This document shows, piece by piece, positions 1 to 6,954 of a stretch of 8,000 nt of DNA. A program made the translations under genes and the position numbers. The first letter of the stretch is position 1. Each line of letters opens with the position of its first letter. The stretch is from Desulfobacterales bacterium (GTDB taxonomy: Bacteria > Desulfobacterota > Desulfobacteria > Desulfobacterales > SpSt-501), in contig JALOOS010000069.1 of the NCBI GenBank assembly GCA_025454275.1, positions 1 through 8,000 of the forward strand. The letters run 5' to 3'. The notes beneath the pieces are model-generated. The model made no database searches and was not told the DNA's origin. It saw only the letters and a program-made list of their open reading frames with translations.

Positions 1-1479
1 GGACCGCTCCCTCCGCGGCACAGGGGCGGCGAGCTCCGCGAGGACATCCTCGACATAGGCCGGGCGCCGCATGCCGACGAGAACGCAGGAGACGCCTGCG
101 GTGGTGCGCAGCGCGCGCAAGGCCAGGCGGCTCAAGGGCTCATCCGCGTCCCAATCCGGGTCGGCGGCCGCCAGGGCGGCCTTGATCGCGGCGACCTTGG
201 CGGCAGCGGTCTGTGCGTAGTAGCCGCCCACCCCCCGCAGGGCGGCGTCGAGGGCGGCGAGATGGAGTTCCCTCCACGCCGCAGCTGCGGGTGCGGCCGG
301 CAGGTGGTTCTCCAGGAACGCCATTGCCCCCTGGATCCGCGGCAGAATGAGCTCGCTTCGTACCTGCTGCCAGTGATCGTATCCGGCAAGCTCCCGCCAG
401 GCGGCGGCGAGGGATGCGGCAATAAACAGCCGGTGGGTCAGCTGGGTGCCGATGGCCTTGTCCAATCCCAGCCCCGGCAGGACCCGCGCGAGAAAGTCGT
501 GTTCGGAGCCGGCGAGGGTCTCGATGCGCTTCTCGATCTCCTCGATGGAGAGCGTCTCGGTATCGCCGACCTCCGCGAGGCGCAGCAGCCGCCCCCCGGC
601 CATGGCGTTCAGGGGGCGGTTGATCAGAACGGCCAGCTCTTTCCGGCGGGCGAATTGAAGCGCGCTCTCCCCTCCGGGCTGGTTGGCGCAGAGCACCGCC
701 CCCGGTTCGTATAGGTTCATCGGCAGCTGGATGGCGGCGAACCGGTGGTTGGGGGATATCGATGCGGCGATCTCCCAGATGCGCTCGAGGCAGGTGAACC
801 GGGGATCGGAGGGGTCGGCGGGAAAGGTGTTGGAGCTGATCCCGTACCACATGATCCGGCCGGCGGCGGCCTCGGCCTCGAGATGGCGGAAAGCCGCCTC
901 GATCCTCCGGTCGTATTCGTTCCGGGATGCGTCCGAGGCCATTCCCTCCCCGGCCGCCCATCCCAGGAAATACTCCGGATTGTGCAGAAGATAGATATCC
1001 AGGGTTTCGAGGTTGAGTCGTGCCAAGCTTCGGGTCAGCTGGTCTTCCAGGAACTCCGGATGGATGCAGTGTTCCAATCCCTCGGCGTACGGCACGAGCT
1101 CCGGAAAGGCTCCTCCTTCCCGTCGGCGTTCCCGGCTGAGAGCGAAGTTTTTCCCCTGGAGATAGCCGACCTTGGAAACGACCGCCACCGCCTCCCGGCG
1201 AATCGCCCCGGCATCGATCAAGCGCCCCAGCACCTGCCCGATCAACTCCTCCGATCCGCCGTCGGCATAGTTGGCGCTGGTATCGATGAGATTGATGCCG
1301 GAGGTGAGCGCCAGGTGCAGGGACGCACCGTGGGCCCGCACGACGGGGGAGACGCGGTAGCCCCCGAAACCGGCCGGGCTTACGACAAGCCCGGTGCGTC
1401 CGAGCTCGGAGCCGTAGTCGCTGCCGTGAGCGCCGCAGGCGCCCTCGGTCCCCGCCGGGGTCGCGGACCCGCGGATCAT
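1..1479 (-). CDS. Aldo/keto reductase with large helical insertion (3' end beyond window)
   Basis: Predicted NAD(P)H-dependent cytosolic oxidoreductase of the aldo/keto reductase TIM-barrel superfamily; substrate unknown. I translated 493 residues from the ATG at 1479, and the frame stays open to base 1. The N-terminus has the family pattern ELGRTGLVVSPAGFGGYRVS (25-44). The catalytic tetrad is complete: Asp66 and Tyr71 in LIDTSANYAD, Lys103 in VVSKVGYL, His166 in YLLHNPEYFL. Later strands are GISSNTF (213-219), IQLPMNLYE (250-258) and VLINRPLNAM (284-293). The closing helix motif VSCVLVGMRRPAYVEDVL (463-480) implies that only a few residues are missing. The usual family length is about 320; the excess is an Ala- and Leu-rich, probably helical segment at about 305-445. 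The start is supported by the barrel beginning shortly after it, with only a weak AAGG 9 nt upstream. It lies 97 bp downstream of the TRAP permease on the same strand, so co-transcription is possible but unproven. Fold assignment is firm; physiological role is not. Confidence 0.9.
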   Translation of the reverse strand, partial: MIRGSATPAGTEGACGAHGSDYGSELGRTGLVVSPAGFGGYRVSPVVRAHGASLHLALTSGINLIDTSANYADGGSEELIGQVLGRLIDAGAIRREAVAVVSKVGYLQGKNFALSRERRREGGAFPELVPYAEGLEHCIHPEFLEDQLTRSLARLNLETLDIYLLHNPEYFLGWAAGEGMASDASRNEYDRRIEAAFRHLEAEAAAGRIMWYGISSNTFPADPSDPRFTCLERIWEIAASISPNHRFAAIQLPMNLYEPGAVLCANQPGGESALQFARRKELAVLINRPLNAMAGGRLLRLAEVGDTETLSIEEIEKRIETLAGSEHDFLARVLPGLGLDKAIGTQLTHRLFIAASLAAAWRELAGYDHWQQVRSELILPRIQGAMAFLENHLPAAPAAAAWRELHLAALDAALRGVGGYYAQTAAAKVAAIKAALAAADPDWDADEPLSRLALRALRTTAGVSCVLVGMRRPAYVEDVLAELAAPVPRRERS

Positions 1480-1509
1480 GGTCCACTGCCTTCGAAAGCG
1501 GAGCCGCCT

Positions 1510-1544
1510 GCATCGCGCATCTCGTATCCGGTATCCTGCATCTC
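1510..1544. repeat. Degenerate 7-bp tandem repeat, five units
   Basis: Five consecutive heptamers, read on the plus strand, are GCATCGC, GCATCTC, GTATCCG, GTATCCT and GCATCTC. All fit G(C/T)ATC followed by two variable bases. They fill the middle of the 97-bp gap between the permease stop codon and the aldo/keto reductase start. The conserved GxATC core at exact 7-bp spacing makes chance less likely, but the array is short and its function is unknown. No inverted partner or terminator-like T run accompanies it. Confidence 0.6.
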
Positions 1545-1576
1545 GGACCCCTTCGCCCTCCTCACGGACACGGTCA

Positions 1577-3613
1577 TCAGGCGGTGCGAAGGCCGACCCG
1601 GCGCTTCTGCAGAAAATAGACCAGGGCAAAACCGGCCAGCCCCAGCGTGTCGCTCACGACGCCGGGCTTCACCAGGGAGACGGCGACCACGATCAGCAGG
1701 ATCCGCTCATACCAGGTGTCGTCGTCGACCAGAAACCCCTGCATGCCGGCGGCCAAGGCGTACATGCCGAGAGAGGAGGTCACAAAAATCCAGACGGCCT
1801 CCATCACCCCGAGAAGTCCTGGGGCGAGGCCGATCAGGAGCATCTGCGGCGCGGTGATGAACATGTAGGGCAGCAGAAAGGTGCGCATGTCGAGCTTGAA
1901 GGACTCAATGCCCGTTTTGAACGGGTCGGCCCCGGCGATCCCGGCCGCGGCGTAGGCGGCCAGGCAGACCGGTGGGGTGCCGTCGGCCAGAATGCCGAAG
2001 TAGAAAACGAAGAGGTGGGCGGCGATCAGCGGGGTGTCGGGTTTCAATGCGATCAGCGCCGGGGCCATGATGGTGGCCATGATGACGTAGTTGGGGGTCG
2101 TGGGGACCCCCATGCCGAGAACCAGGCAGGCGATCATGGTCAGGAACATGGCGAAGTACACGTTGCCGAAGGAGAGCTCGACCAGGATGTTGGTCATGTT
2201 GAGCCCCGCCCCGGTGAGGCTCACCATGCCGACCACCATGCCGGCGCAGGCGCAGGTGACGCCGATGGCCGCCATGGAGCGCGCGGCGTTGAACATGGCG
2301 TCGATCAGCTTGCCTAAACTCTCCTTGACCGGCGCCCAGGAGGCGGCCGATGCCTCCCCCGGGGCGGCGGCCTCCGGCCGGATCCACCCGGCGCCGATCA
2401 TGGCGCTGCGCAGCATGAAGATGAGGGCGGCCGTCCCGATGGCCATGGCTGCGGAGGTGAGCGGGGTCAGCCGTTGGATCACCAGCGCATGGAGCAGCAC
2501 GAAGACCGGCACGAGAAAGTGCAGTCCGCTCGTCAGAGTGGGGAAAAACCGGGGCAGCTGGCTGCGCGGCACCCCCATGAAGCCGTGTTTGGTCGCGAGC
2601 AGATGCACCGCCCCCAGGAGCGCCAGCTGGTCGATCACGGCCGGCAGGGCCGCGGCGATGCAGACGTGCAGGTAGGGGATGCCCAGGAACTCCGCCATGA
2701 CGAAGGCGGCCGCCCCCATCACCGGCGGCATGATCTGCCCGTTGCCGCCGGCCGCCGTGTCGATCCCGCCCGCCAGCTCGGGCTTGAAGCCGACCTTCTT
2801 CATGAGCGGGATGGTCAGCGTCCCGATGGTGGCGGTGTTGGCGACCCCGCTGCCGGAGATGGTGCCCATGAAGGCGCTCGCGATGACGGCCACCTTGGCC
2901 GGCCCGCCGCGGGTGTGCCCGACGATGGACATGGCCAAGCGCATCAGGTATTCCCCGGCCCCGGTCCGCTCGAAAATGGCGCCGAAGAGCACGAAGGCGA
3001 AGACGAAGGTGGAGGAGACCCAGAGCGGGATGCCGAAGATGCCCTCGCTCGTGAGATAGAGGTGGTCCACGATCCGGCGGAACGAGTAGCCGCGGTGGGC
3101 GAGAATCCCCGGCACGTAGGGCCCCAGAAGCCCGTAGAGGATGAAGATGCCGGTGACGATGACAAGCGGCAGGCCCACCGCCCGACGGGTGGCCTCCAGG
3201 ATCAGGAGGATGGCGGTGACCCCCATGAAAAGGTCGAGATGGGTCGGGGCCCCGATCCGCAGGACGAGCTCCTGGTAGTTCACGGCGACGTAAATGACGG
3301 CCGACCCGGCCAGTGCCGTCAGGATAAAATCGTAGAAGGGGATGCTCTTGCGTTTGGATTTTTTGGAGCGCGGGTAGAAGAGAAAACACAAGACGATGGC
3401 AAAGCTCAGGTGTACCGAACGCTGAAGGGTGGAGGTGAGCACCCCGAAAAAGGCCGTGTAGAGCTGAAAGCAGGACATGGCGATGGCGATGAGGAAGGCG
3501 ATCTTGTAGACCGTGCCCGAAAGCCGCCGTTCGCCGAATTCGGCTGTTTCGATCAGCTCCTCGGCCTTCTTCACCAGCGACGCATCCCGTTCGATCTTGA
3601 GGTCCCTGCTCAT
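1577..3613 (-). CDS. TRAP transporter fused permease subunit (TAXI-associated, DctQM-type fusion)
   Basis: Inner-membrane permease of a tripartite ATP-independent periplasmic transporter, with small (4-helix) and large (about 12-helix) subunits fused in one 678-residue chain. Such systems are ion-gradient-driven symporters that receive substrate from a periplasmic binding protein. A charged, possibly coiled cytoplasmic start (1-30) precedes hydrophobic segments near 35-60, 68-80 and 95-112, which are the small-subunit part. The large-subunit signatures are GTISGSGVANTATIGTLTIP (250-269), GGNGQIMPPVMGAAAFVMAE (289-308), LGMGVPTTPNYVIMATIMAP (499-518) and YFGILADGTPPVCLAAYAAA (538-557). These glycine-rich hairpins are the scaffold and substrate-site elements of the family. 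Length is normal for fused permeases, with no sign of damage. The start at 3613 has GAGGA 7 nt upstream and overlaps the DUF1850 stop by ATGA, so the two are probably translationally coupled. Substrate cannot be told from sequence; organic acids or amino acids are typical. Confidence 0.96.
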   Translation of the reverse strand: MSRDLKIERDASLVKKAEELIETAEFGERRLSGTVYKIAFLIAIAMSCFQLYTAFFGVLTSTLQRSVHLSFAIVLCFLFYPRSKKSKRKSIPFYDFILTALAGSAVIYVAVNYQELVLRIGAPTHLDLFMGVTAILLILEATRRAVGLPLVIVTGIFILYGLLGPYVPGILAHRGYSFRRIVDHLYLTSEGIFGIPLWVSSTFVFAFVLFGAIFERTGAGEYLMRLAMSIVGHTRGGPAKVAVIASAFMGTISGSGVANTATIGTLTIPLMKKVGFKPELAGGIDTAAGGNGQIMPPVMGAAAFVMAEFLGIPYLHVCIAAALPAVIDQLALLGAVHLLATKHGFMGVPRSQLPRFFPTLTSGLHFLVPVFVLLHALVIQRLTPLTSAAMAIGTAALIFMLRSAMIGAGWIRPEAAAPGEASAASWAPVKESLGKLIDAMFNAARSMAAIGVTCACAGMVVGMVSLTGAGLNMTNILVELSFGNVYFAMFLTMIACLVLGMGVPTTPNYVIMATIMAPALIALKPDTPLIAAHLFVFYFGILADGTPPVCLAAYAAAGIAGADPFKTGIESFKLDMRTFLLPYMFITAPQMLLIGLAPGLLGVMEAVWIFVTSSLGMYALAAGMQGFLVDDDTWYERILLIVVAVSLVKPGVVSDTLGLAGFALVYFLQKRRVGLRTA

Positions 3614-4107
3614 GGTCGTTCCTCAGGGTGTTTCAGGCGCAGCAGCAGCCACGGAAAGCGGGCCGTCCCGAGCGTGATGAGATCGCCGGGCGGAAGCAGC
3701 TCCGGCAGCGCGAGCGTGCGGTCCTTGAAATGCAGGTGCGCCCGGTTGATCGGTGAGAGGTAGAAACTGAAGACGGGGATTCTCTCGCCTCCCGGGGCCA
3801 CCAGCCAGCGGCCGTCGGCGCTGCGCTCGGTCGGCGCGGGAAGCCCCGCACCGTAGGAGGCGAAGCGGGTTTCAACGACCCTCAGCATTCCATCGGCTTC
3901 GACGGCAAAGCGGCCTTCCACGGGAACCTTTTCGATGGAGTGGATATAGGCGAAGGTGACCACATCGCCCGGTGACGCCTGCGCCCGCCAGACCACCGCT
4001 CCGCGGTGCCGGCTCCTCACCTCGAGGGTCCGCACCGGGAGCAGCATCAGGCCGACCAGGGTGAAAACCGCCAGGGTCGACGCGAGTATGGCCTTGCGGG
4101 CGGACAT
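3610..4107 (-). CDS. DUF1850 domain protein, accessory gene of the TAXI TRAP system
   Basis: A 165-residue protein of the DUF1850 family, whose biochemical function is not established. One N-terminal hydrophobic segment (about 7-24, after MSARK) suggests a membrane anchor or uncleaved signal, placing the rest in the periplasm. The family hallmarks are FAYIHSIEKVPVEGRF (52-67), the VETRFASYGAGLPA stretch (78-91) and PVFSFYLSP (111-119). The remainder looks beta-rich. The family is commonly encoded beside TAXI binding proteins and fused TRAP permeases, as here, so it is probably a small accessory component; that is inference from context. It overlaps the permease gene by 4 bp. The ATG at 4107 has no exposed Shine-Dalgarno; the only nearby purine run (GGGG, 4121-4118) lies inside the arm of the hairpin at 4114-4145, so translation may be weak or regulated. 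An ATG at 4112 is out of frame. Confidence 0.88.
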   Translation of the reverse strand: MSARKAILASTLAVFTLVGLMLLPVRTLEVRSRHRGAVVWRAQASPGDVVTFAYIHSIEKVPVEGRFAVEADGMLRVVETRFASYGAGLPAPTERSADGRWLVAPGGERIPVFSFYLSPINRAHLHFKDRTLALPELLPPGDLITLGTARFPWLLLRLKHPEERP

Positions 4108-4113
4108 GACATG

Positions 4114-4145
4114 GCTGCCCCGCCGGCCGGCGCCGGCGGGGCAGC
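4114..4145 (-). promoter_or_regulatory. Strong GC hairpin between binding-protein and DUF1850 genes
   Basis: A perfect inverted repeat has arms GCTGCCCCGCCGG (4114-4126) and CCGGCGGGGCAGC (4133-4145). The closing C-G of the 6-nt middle extends the stem to 14 bp around a tetraloop. It begins 29 nt after the binding-protein stop and ends 6 nt before the DUF1850 ATG. There is no T run after it on the minus strand, so it is not a standard intrinsic terminator. The likely roles are protection of the upstream mRNA 3' end after processing, giving more binding protein than permease, and masking of the DUF1850 ribosome site. Both roles are inference. Confidence 0.7.
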
Positions 4146-4174
4146 ACGCGCTCCTGAAAATGGCGGACGCGGGA

Positions 4175-5146
4175 CTACTTCTTGATGCCCTTTTCCTTGA
4201 AGAACTTTTCGGCCCCCGGGTGCAGGGGGATCGACATCCCGTTCAGCGCGCTTTCAAGCGTCACCTCTTTGCCCTTGGCGTGGGCGCGCTCGATGTCCTT
4301 GATGTTGTCGAAGATGACCTTGGTGATCTGGTAGGCCATGGCCTCTTCCATCTCCGCCCGGGCCACCAGGATCGCCATGACGGCGACCGTCGGCACATCG
4401 GCCTCCATGCCCTTGTAGGCGGTCTTGGGGACGATGGCCTTGGTGAAGAAGGGATACTTCTTGATCAGGGACTCGGCGGCCTGCCCATCGACCGGGACGA
4501 TCACCGAATCGACCGTCATCGCCGTGTCGACCAGTCCGGACGCGCCGACGCCGACCGAGTAGAAAGCCGCATCCAGGCGCCCGTCCTTCAGATAATCGGA
4601 CGACTCGGTGGCCGTCAGGCGCTCCACCTTGCCCAGGTCGTTGAAGCTCATGCCGTAGGCCTCGAGGATCTGCATTGCGTTCTGCTCCGTGCCGCTGCCG
4701 AGCGGACCGACGCAGACGCGTTTGCCCTTGAGGTCCTTGACCGTGGCGATCTTGGCGTCCCGGCGCGCCTGGATCTGGCAGTGCTCCTGGTAAAGGGCGG
4801 TGATCCCGCGCATGTTGGCCACCTCTTTGTCGAACATGGGCTTGGTGCCCTTGAGCGCATAATAGGCGATGTCGTTCTGGAGGATGGCCATGTCGGCGTC
4901 GCCGGAGGCGATCAGCTTGGCGTTGGCGACCGAGGCGCCCGAGGATTCCACCGTGATCTTGATGTCCGGCAGGTTCTTGTGGGCGATGTTGGAGATCGCC
5001 CCGGCCAGGGGGTAATACACCCCCACCACCCAGCCGGAGGCGATGGAGACGAATTTTTTGGCTGCGAAGACCGTCGTGGAAGTGAAGGTGCAGAGAAAGC
5101 CCGCAAGAGCTACAACCAGAAACACGACCCACACTTTTTTCCTCAT
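4175..5146 (-). CDS. TAXI family TRAP transporter solute-binding protein
   Basis: Periplasmic receptor of 323 residues that captures substrate and delivers it to the fused permease downstream. A classical signal peptide (Lys at 3-4, hydrophobic core about 5-20, VFAA at 26-29) ends with likely cleavage near Ala29. Mature-protein signatures typical of TAXI proteins are SGWVVGVYYPLAGAISNI (37-54), ESSGASVANAKLIASGDADM (67-86), ILQNDIAYYALKG (88-100), GKRVCVGPLGSGTEQNAMQI (141-160), LKDGRLDAAFYSVGVGASGL (186-205), DVPTVAVMAILVARAEM (250-266) and LHPGAEKFFKEKG (308-320). Length matches the family. The start at 5146 is chosen because AAAGGAGGG (5152-5160) sits 6 nt upstream and the signal peptide begins exactly there; an in-frame GTG at 5224 would add 26 implausible residues. 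It is the first gene of the TRAP cluster, behind a consensus promoter. Characterised TAXI proteins include glutamate and 2-oxoglutarate binders, but substrate assignment here would be a guess. Confidence 0.95.
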   Translation of the reverse strand: MRKKVWVVFLVVALAGFLCTFTSTTVFAAKKFVSIASGWVVGVYYPLAGAISNIAHKNLPDIKITVESSGASVANAKLIASGDADMAILQNDIAYYALKGTKPMFDKEVANMRGITALYQEHCQIQARRDAKIATVKDLKGKRVCVGPLGSGTEQNAMQILEAYGMSFNDLGKVERLTATESSDYLKDGRLDAAFYSVGVGASGLVDTAMTVDSVIVPVDGQAAESLIKKYPFFTKAIVPKTAYKGMEADVPTVAVMAILVARAEMEEAMAYQITKVIFDNIKDIERAHAKGKEVTLESALNGMSIPLHPGAEKFFKEKGIKK

Positions 5147-5151
5147 GATAT

Positions 5152-5160
5152 CCCTCCTTT
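5152..5160 (-). promoter_or_regulatory. Strong Shine-Dalgarno of the TAXI binding-protein gene
   Basis: The minus strand reads AAAGGAGGG here, with GGAGG 6-7 nt before the ATG at 5146. This decides the start over the upstream in-frame GTG at 5224, and it fits the high expression expected for a periplasmic receptor. Confidence 0.85.
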
Positions 5161-5273
5161 GATGGTGGTGTACGAGCGGTTCACGCCCGGTGTCGTTTTG
5201 CAGCATGGGTGCCGTCGTGCACACGTTTCAAAAAACGAGCCGCGGCGGACGGTGGTCGCGCGGGGAACGGCCG

Positions 5274-5304
5274 ATTATATGAACGAATTCGATTTCAGTG
5301 TCAA
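5274..5304 (-). promoter_or_regulatory. Consensus sigma70-type promoter for the TRAP operon
   Basis: On the minus strand a perfect TTGACA (-35, bases 5304-5299) and a perfect TATAAT (-10, bases 5279-5274) face the binding-protein gene. The spacer is 19 bp, two longer than optimal, which may lower basal strength or leave room for an activator. Transcription would begin near 5267, giving a leader of about 120 nt before the ATG at 5146. The AT-rich patch stands out against its GC-rich surroundings. No experimental start is known. Confidence 0.6.
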
Positions 5305-5359
5305 TGGCGATCTCCCGTGCGCCTCCGGCCGGGCCTGATCGGGTGACCCCGCCATCGCT

Positions 5360-6901
5360 TCATTTCTGCCGGCGGGTCGCCTCCCGGGGCAGCAGCCCGC
5401 ACACCGCCAGGCAGATGATGGCCGCGATGACGGTGACCCCGAAAACGGCGGTGACCGCCTCCCCGACGGCCTGCTGGAATAGGGGCAGGACGGCGGCCGG
5501 GATCTGGGCCTGGATATCGGGGCGGAAGAGGCTGTCCGCGTGTCCCCGCAGGTGTTCGGTCATGTCGGGGGGTATCGTGCCTCCCGGCGCGCCGGCCGCC
5601 ACCGCCTCGATTGCGCGTGCGAGACGCACCGTGAAAATTCCCCCGCAAATCCCCACGCCGATGGTGCCGCCCAGGTTGCGCGCAAACTGGTGCGAGGCGG
5701 TCGCCACCCCCAGGTCCGAGGTGTCCACGCTGTCTTGCACCACGATGACGGTTGCGAGCGCTACGAACCCCATGCCGGTCCCGACGACCCCGAACACGAG
5801 AAAGCAGGTGAGGGTTTGGGTGGCGGTCGAAAACGAAAGCGTCAGCGCGCACCCGGCGGCGAGAATCAGGGCGCCGGCGATCGATGACCTCCGGGCGCCG
5901 ATGCGGTTCATCAGCCGGCCCAGGATCAGGGAGCCGATCGACCATCCCAGGCTCAAGGCGAGCACGGTGGTTCCCACCTCCACGGGGCTTTTGCCGAGCG
6001 CCCCCTGGATGAAGAGGGGTGCGAAGCCGAAAAAGGCAAAGATCGCAAAACTGCTCAGGAACACCGCCGCGTTGCCGGCGGAAAACCCGCGGCGGCGGAA
6101 GAAACCGATGGGCAGCACCGGGTCCCGGGCCCGGGTTTCGGCCCAGGCGAATAGGACGCCGAACCCGAGCGCGGCGGCCGCGAGGGCGAGGATCGGGGGC
6201 GAGAGCCAGGCATAGGCCTGGCCGCCCAGCAGGAACACGAAGAGCAGGCACAAAACGGTCGCGGTCAGGGCGGCCGCTCCGGCGATATCGATCTTTGCCC
6301 CTTCACGCTTGCGGCGGAGCTCCACGAGGTGGCGGGCGACCCCGGCGAGGGAAAGAATACCAAGCGGCACATTGATGAAGAAGATCCAGCGCCAGGAGAA
6401 ATAGGCCACGATGAAGCCGCCCAGGGTCGGCCCCAATACGCTCGCAAGGCCCCAGACGAAGCTGCCGAGGGAGAGCGTCTTGCCGCGCTCCTCGGGTGCT
6501 GAGATCTCCGTCAGCACGATGTAGACCAGGGCGAAGGTGCCCCCGGCCCCTAAACCCTGGAGGGCGCGGCAGAAGATCAGAAAGGTCATGCCGGGGGCGA
6601 ACCCCGCCGCGAGGGAGGCCGCGATGAAGATCAGGATCGAGATGACGTAGAGGGTTTTCGCGCGGTAGATGTCGGCGAGCTTGCCGAAGAGAGGCAGGGC
6701 CACCGTGCGCGTCAAAAGGTAGGCGGAGTAGACCCAGCTGAAGAGGTCGAGCCCGCCCAGTTCGGCCACCACGGTCGGCATGGCGGCGGACATGACGAGC
6801 GCATCGAGCGCCCCCAGAAACAGGGCCAGCAGGGAGGCCGAGATGATGAGCTTCCGGCGCCGGGGCGATAGGCGGGCGGCGGCGGGCGCGTTTGTGCTCA
6901 A
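5360..6901 (-). CDS. MFS exporter, DHA2 (EmrB/QacA-like) 14-helix family
   Basis: Inner-membrane proton-driven efflux pump of the 14-helix drug:H+ antiporter group; substrate unknown. Counting from the TTG at 6901 (513 residues), the first helix carries LDALVMSAAMPTVVAEL (32-48), equivalent to family motif D1. Motif A-like GKLADIYRAKTL is at 73-84, RALQGLGAGGTF at 112-123, antiporter motif C region SVLGPTLGGFI at 154-164, and SWRWIFFINVPLG at 169-181. A long hydrophilic segment (about 425-470) precedes the last helix, usual for DHA2 proteins, and the tail is basic (REATRRQK). The reading frame also permits a TTG at 6943, but that has no ribosome site, whereas GGAG (6911-6908) stands 6 nt before the TTG at 6901. 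The 6943 start would also leave only 11 bp to the divergent gene. No adaptor or regulator gene is beside it. It reads toward the TRAP cluster with no clear terminator between, so read-through is possible. Confidence 0.9.
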   Translation of the reverse strand: MSTNAPAAARLSPRRRKLIISASLLALFLGALDALVMSAAMPTVVAELGGLDLFSWVYSAYLLTRTVALPLFGKLADIYRAKTLYVISILIFIAASLAAGFAPGMTFLIFCRALQGLGAGGTFALVYIVLTEISAPEERGKTLSLGSFVWGLASVLGPTLGGFIVAYFSWRWIFFINVPLGILSLAGVARHLVELRRKREGAKIDIAGAAALTATVLCLLFVFLLGGQAYAWLSPPILALAAAALGFGVLFAWAETRARDPVLPIGFFRRRGFSAGNAAVFLSSFAIFAFFGFAPLFIQGALGKSPVEVGTTVLALSLGWSIGSLILGRLMNRIGARRSSIAGALILAAGCALTLSFSTATQTLTCFLVFGVVGTGMGFVALATVIVVQDSVDTSDLGVATASHQFARNLGGTIGVGICGGIFTVRLARAIEAVAAGAPGGTIPPDMTEHLRGHADSLFRPDIQAQIPAAVLPLFQQAVGEAVTAVFGVTVIAAIICLAVCGLLPREATRRQK

Positions 6902-6930
6902 TTGACGCTCCGTCCCAAAGCGGCTAAGTT
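6902..6930 (+). promoter_or_regulatory. Candidate promoter for the divergent aminotransferase gene
   Basis: TTGACG (6902-6907, five of six matches to the -35 consensus) is followed after 17 bp by TAAGTT (6925-6930), a weak -10 with three matches. It would start transcription near 6937, 18 nt before the ATG at 6955. The -35 overlaps the gap between the exporter's ribosome site and its TTG start, so the two genes share a very compact control region. Tentative because of the poor -10. Confidence 0.35.
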
Positions 6931-6944
6931 CCGATGCATTCAAC

Positions 6945-6950
6945 GGAGGA
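6945..6950 (+). promoter_or_regulatory. Shine-Dalgarno of the aminotransferase gene
   Basis: GGAGGA lies 4 nt before the ATG at 6955. It favours this start over the in-frame ATG at 6934, which would place the ribosome site inside the coding sequence. Confidence 0.75.
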
Positions 6951-6954
6951 CGCC

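Noticed and set aside
140..1513. A 457-codon minus-strand frame over the aldo/keto reductase region
   Set aside because: It is rich in Arg, Gly and Pro with no recognisable domain. The overlapping frame from 1479 has a complete aldo/keto reductase with all catalytic residues.
2474..3763. A 429-codon plus-strand frame opposite the TRAP permease
   Set aside because: Asp-, Gly-, His- and Glu-rich composition typical of the antisense of a GC-rich membrane protein gene. The permease on the other strand is unmistakable.
5147..5224. In-frame upstream GTG start for the TAXI binding protein
   Set aside because: It would bury the signal peptide behind 26 polar residues and ignore the strong ribosome site immediately before the ATG at 5146.
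5227..5279. Possible transcription attenuator in the leader of the TRAP operon (T6 run after a GC-rich stretch on the minus strand)
   Set aside because: The best stem I can draw has only about 5-6 bp, including wobble pairs, and a long loop, so it is too weak to call a terminator.
3956..5338. A 460-codon plus-strand frame opposite the DUF1850 and TAXI genes
   Set aside because: It spans two genes, their gap and the promoter on the opposite strand and has no domain signature. It is an antisense shadow produced by high GC.
5305..5359. Intrinsic terminator downstream of the exporter
   Set aside because: Short GC inverted repeats are present but none exceeds about 5 bp with a sensible loop, and there is no T run.
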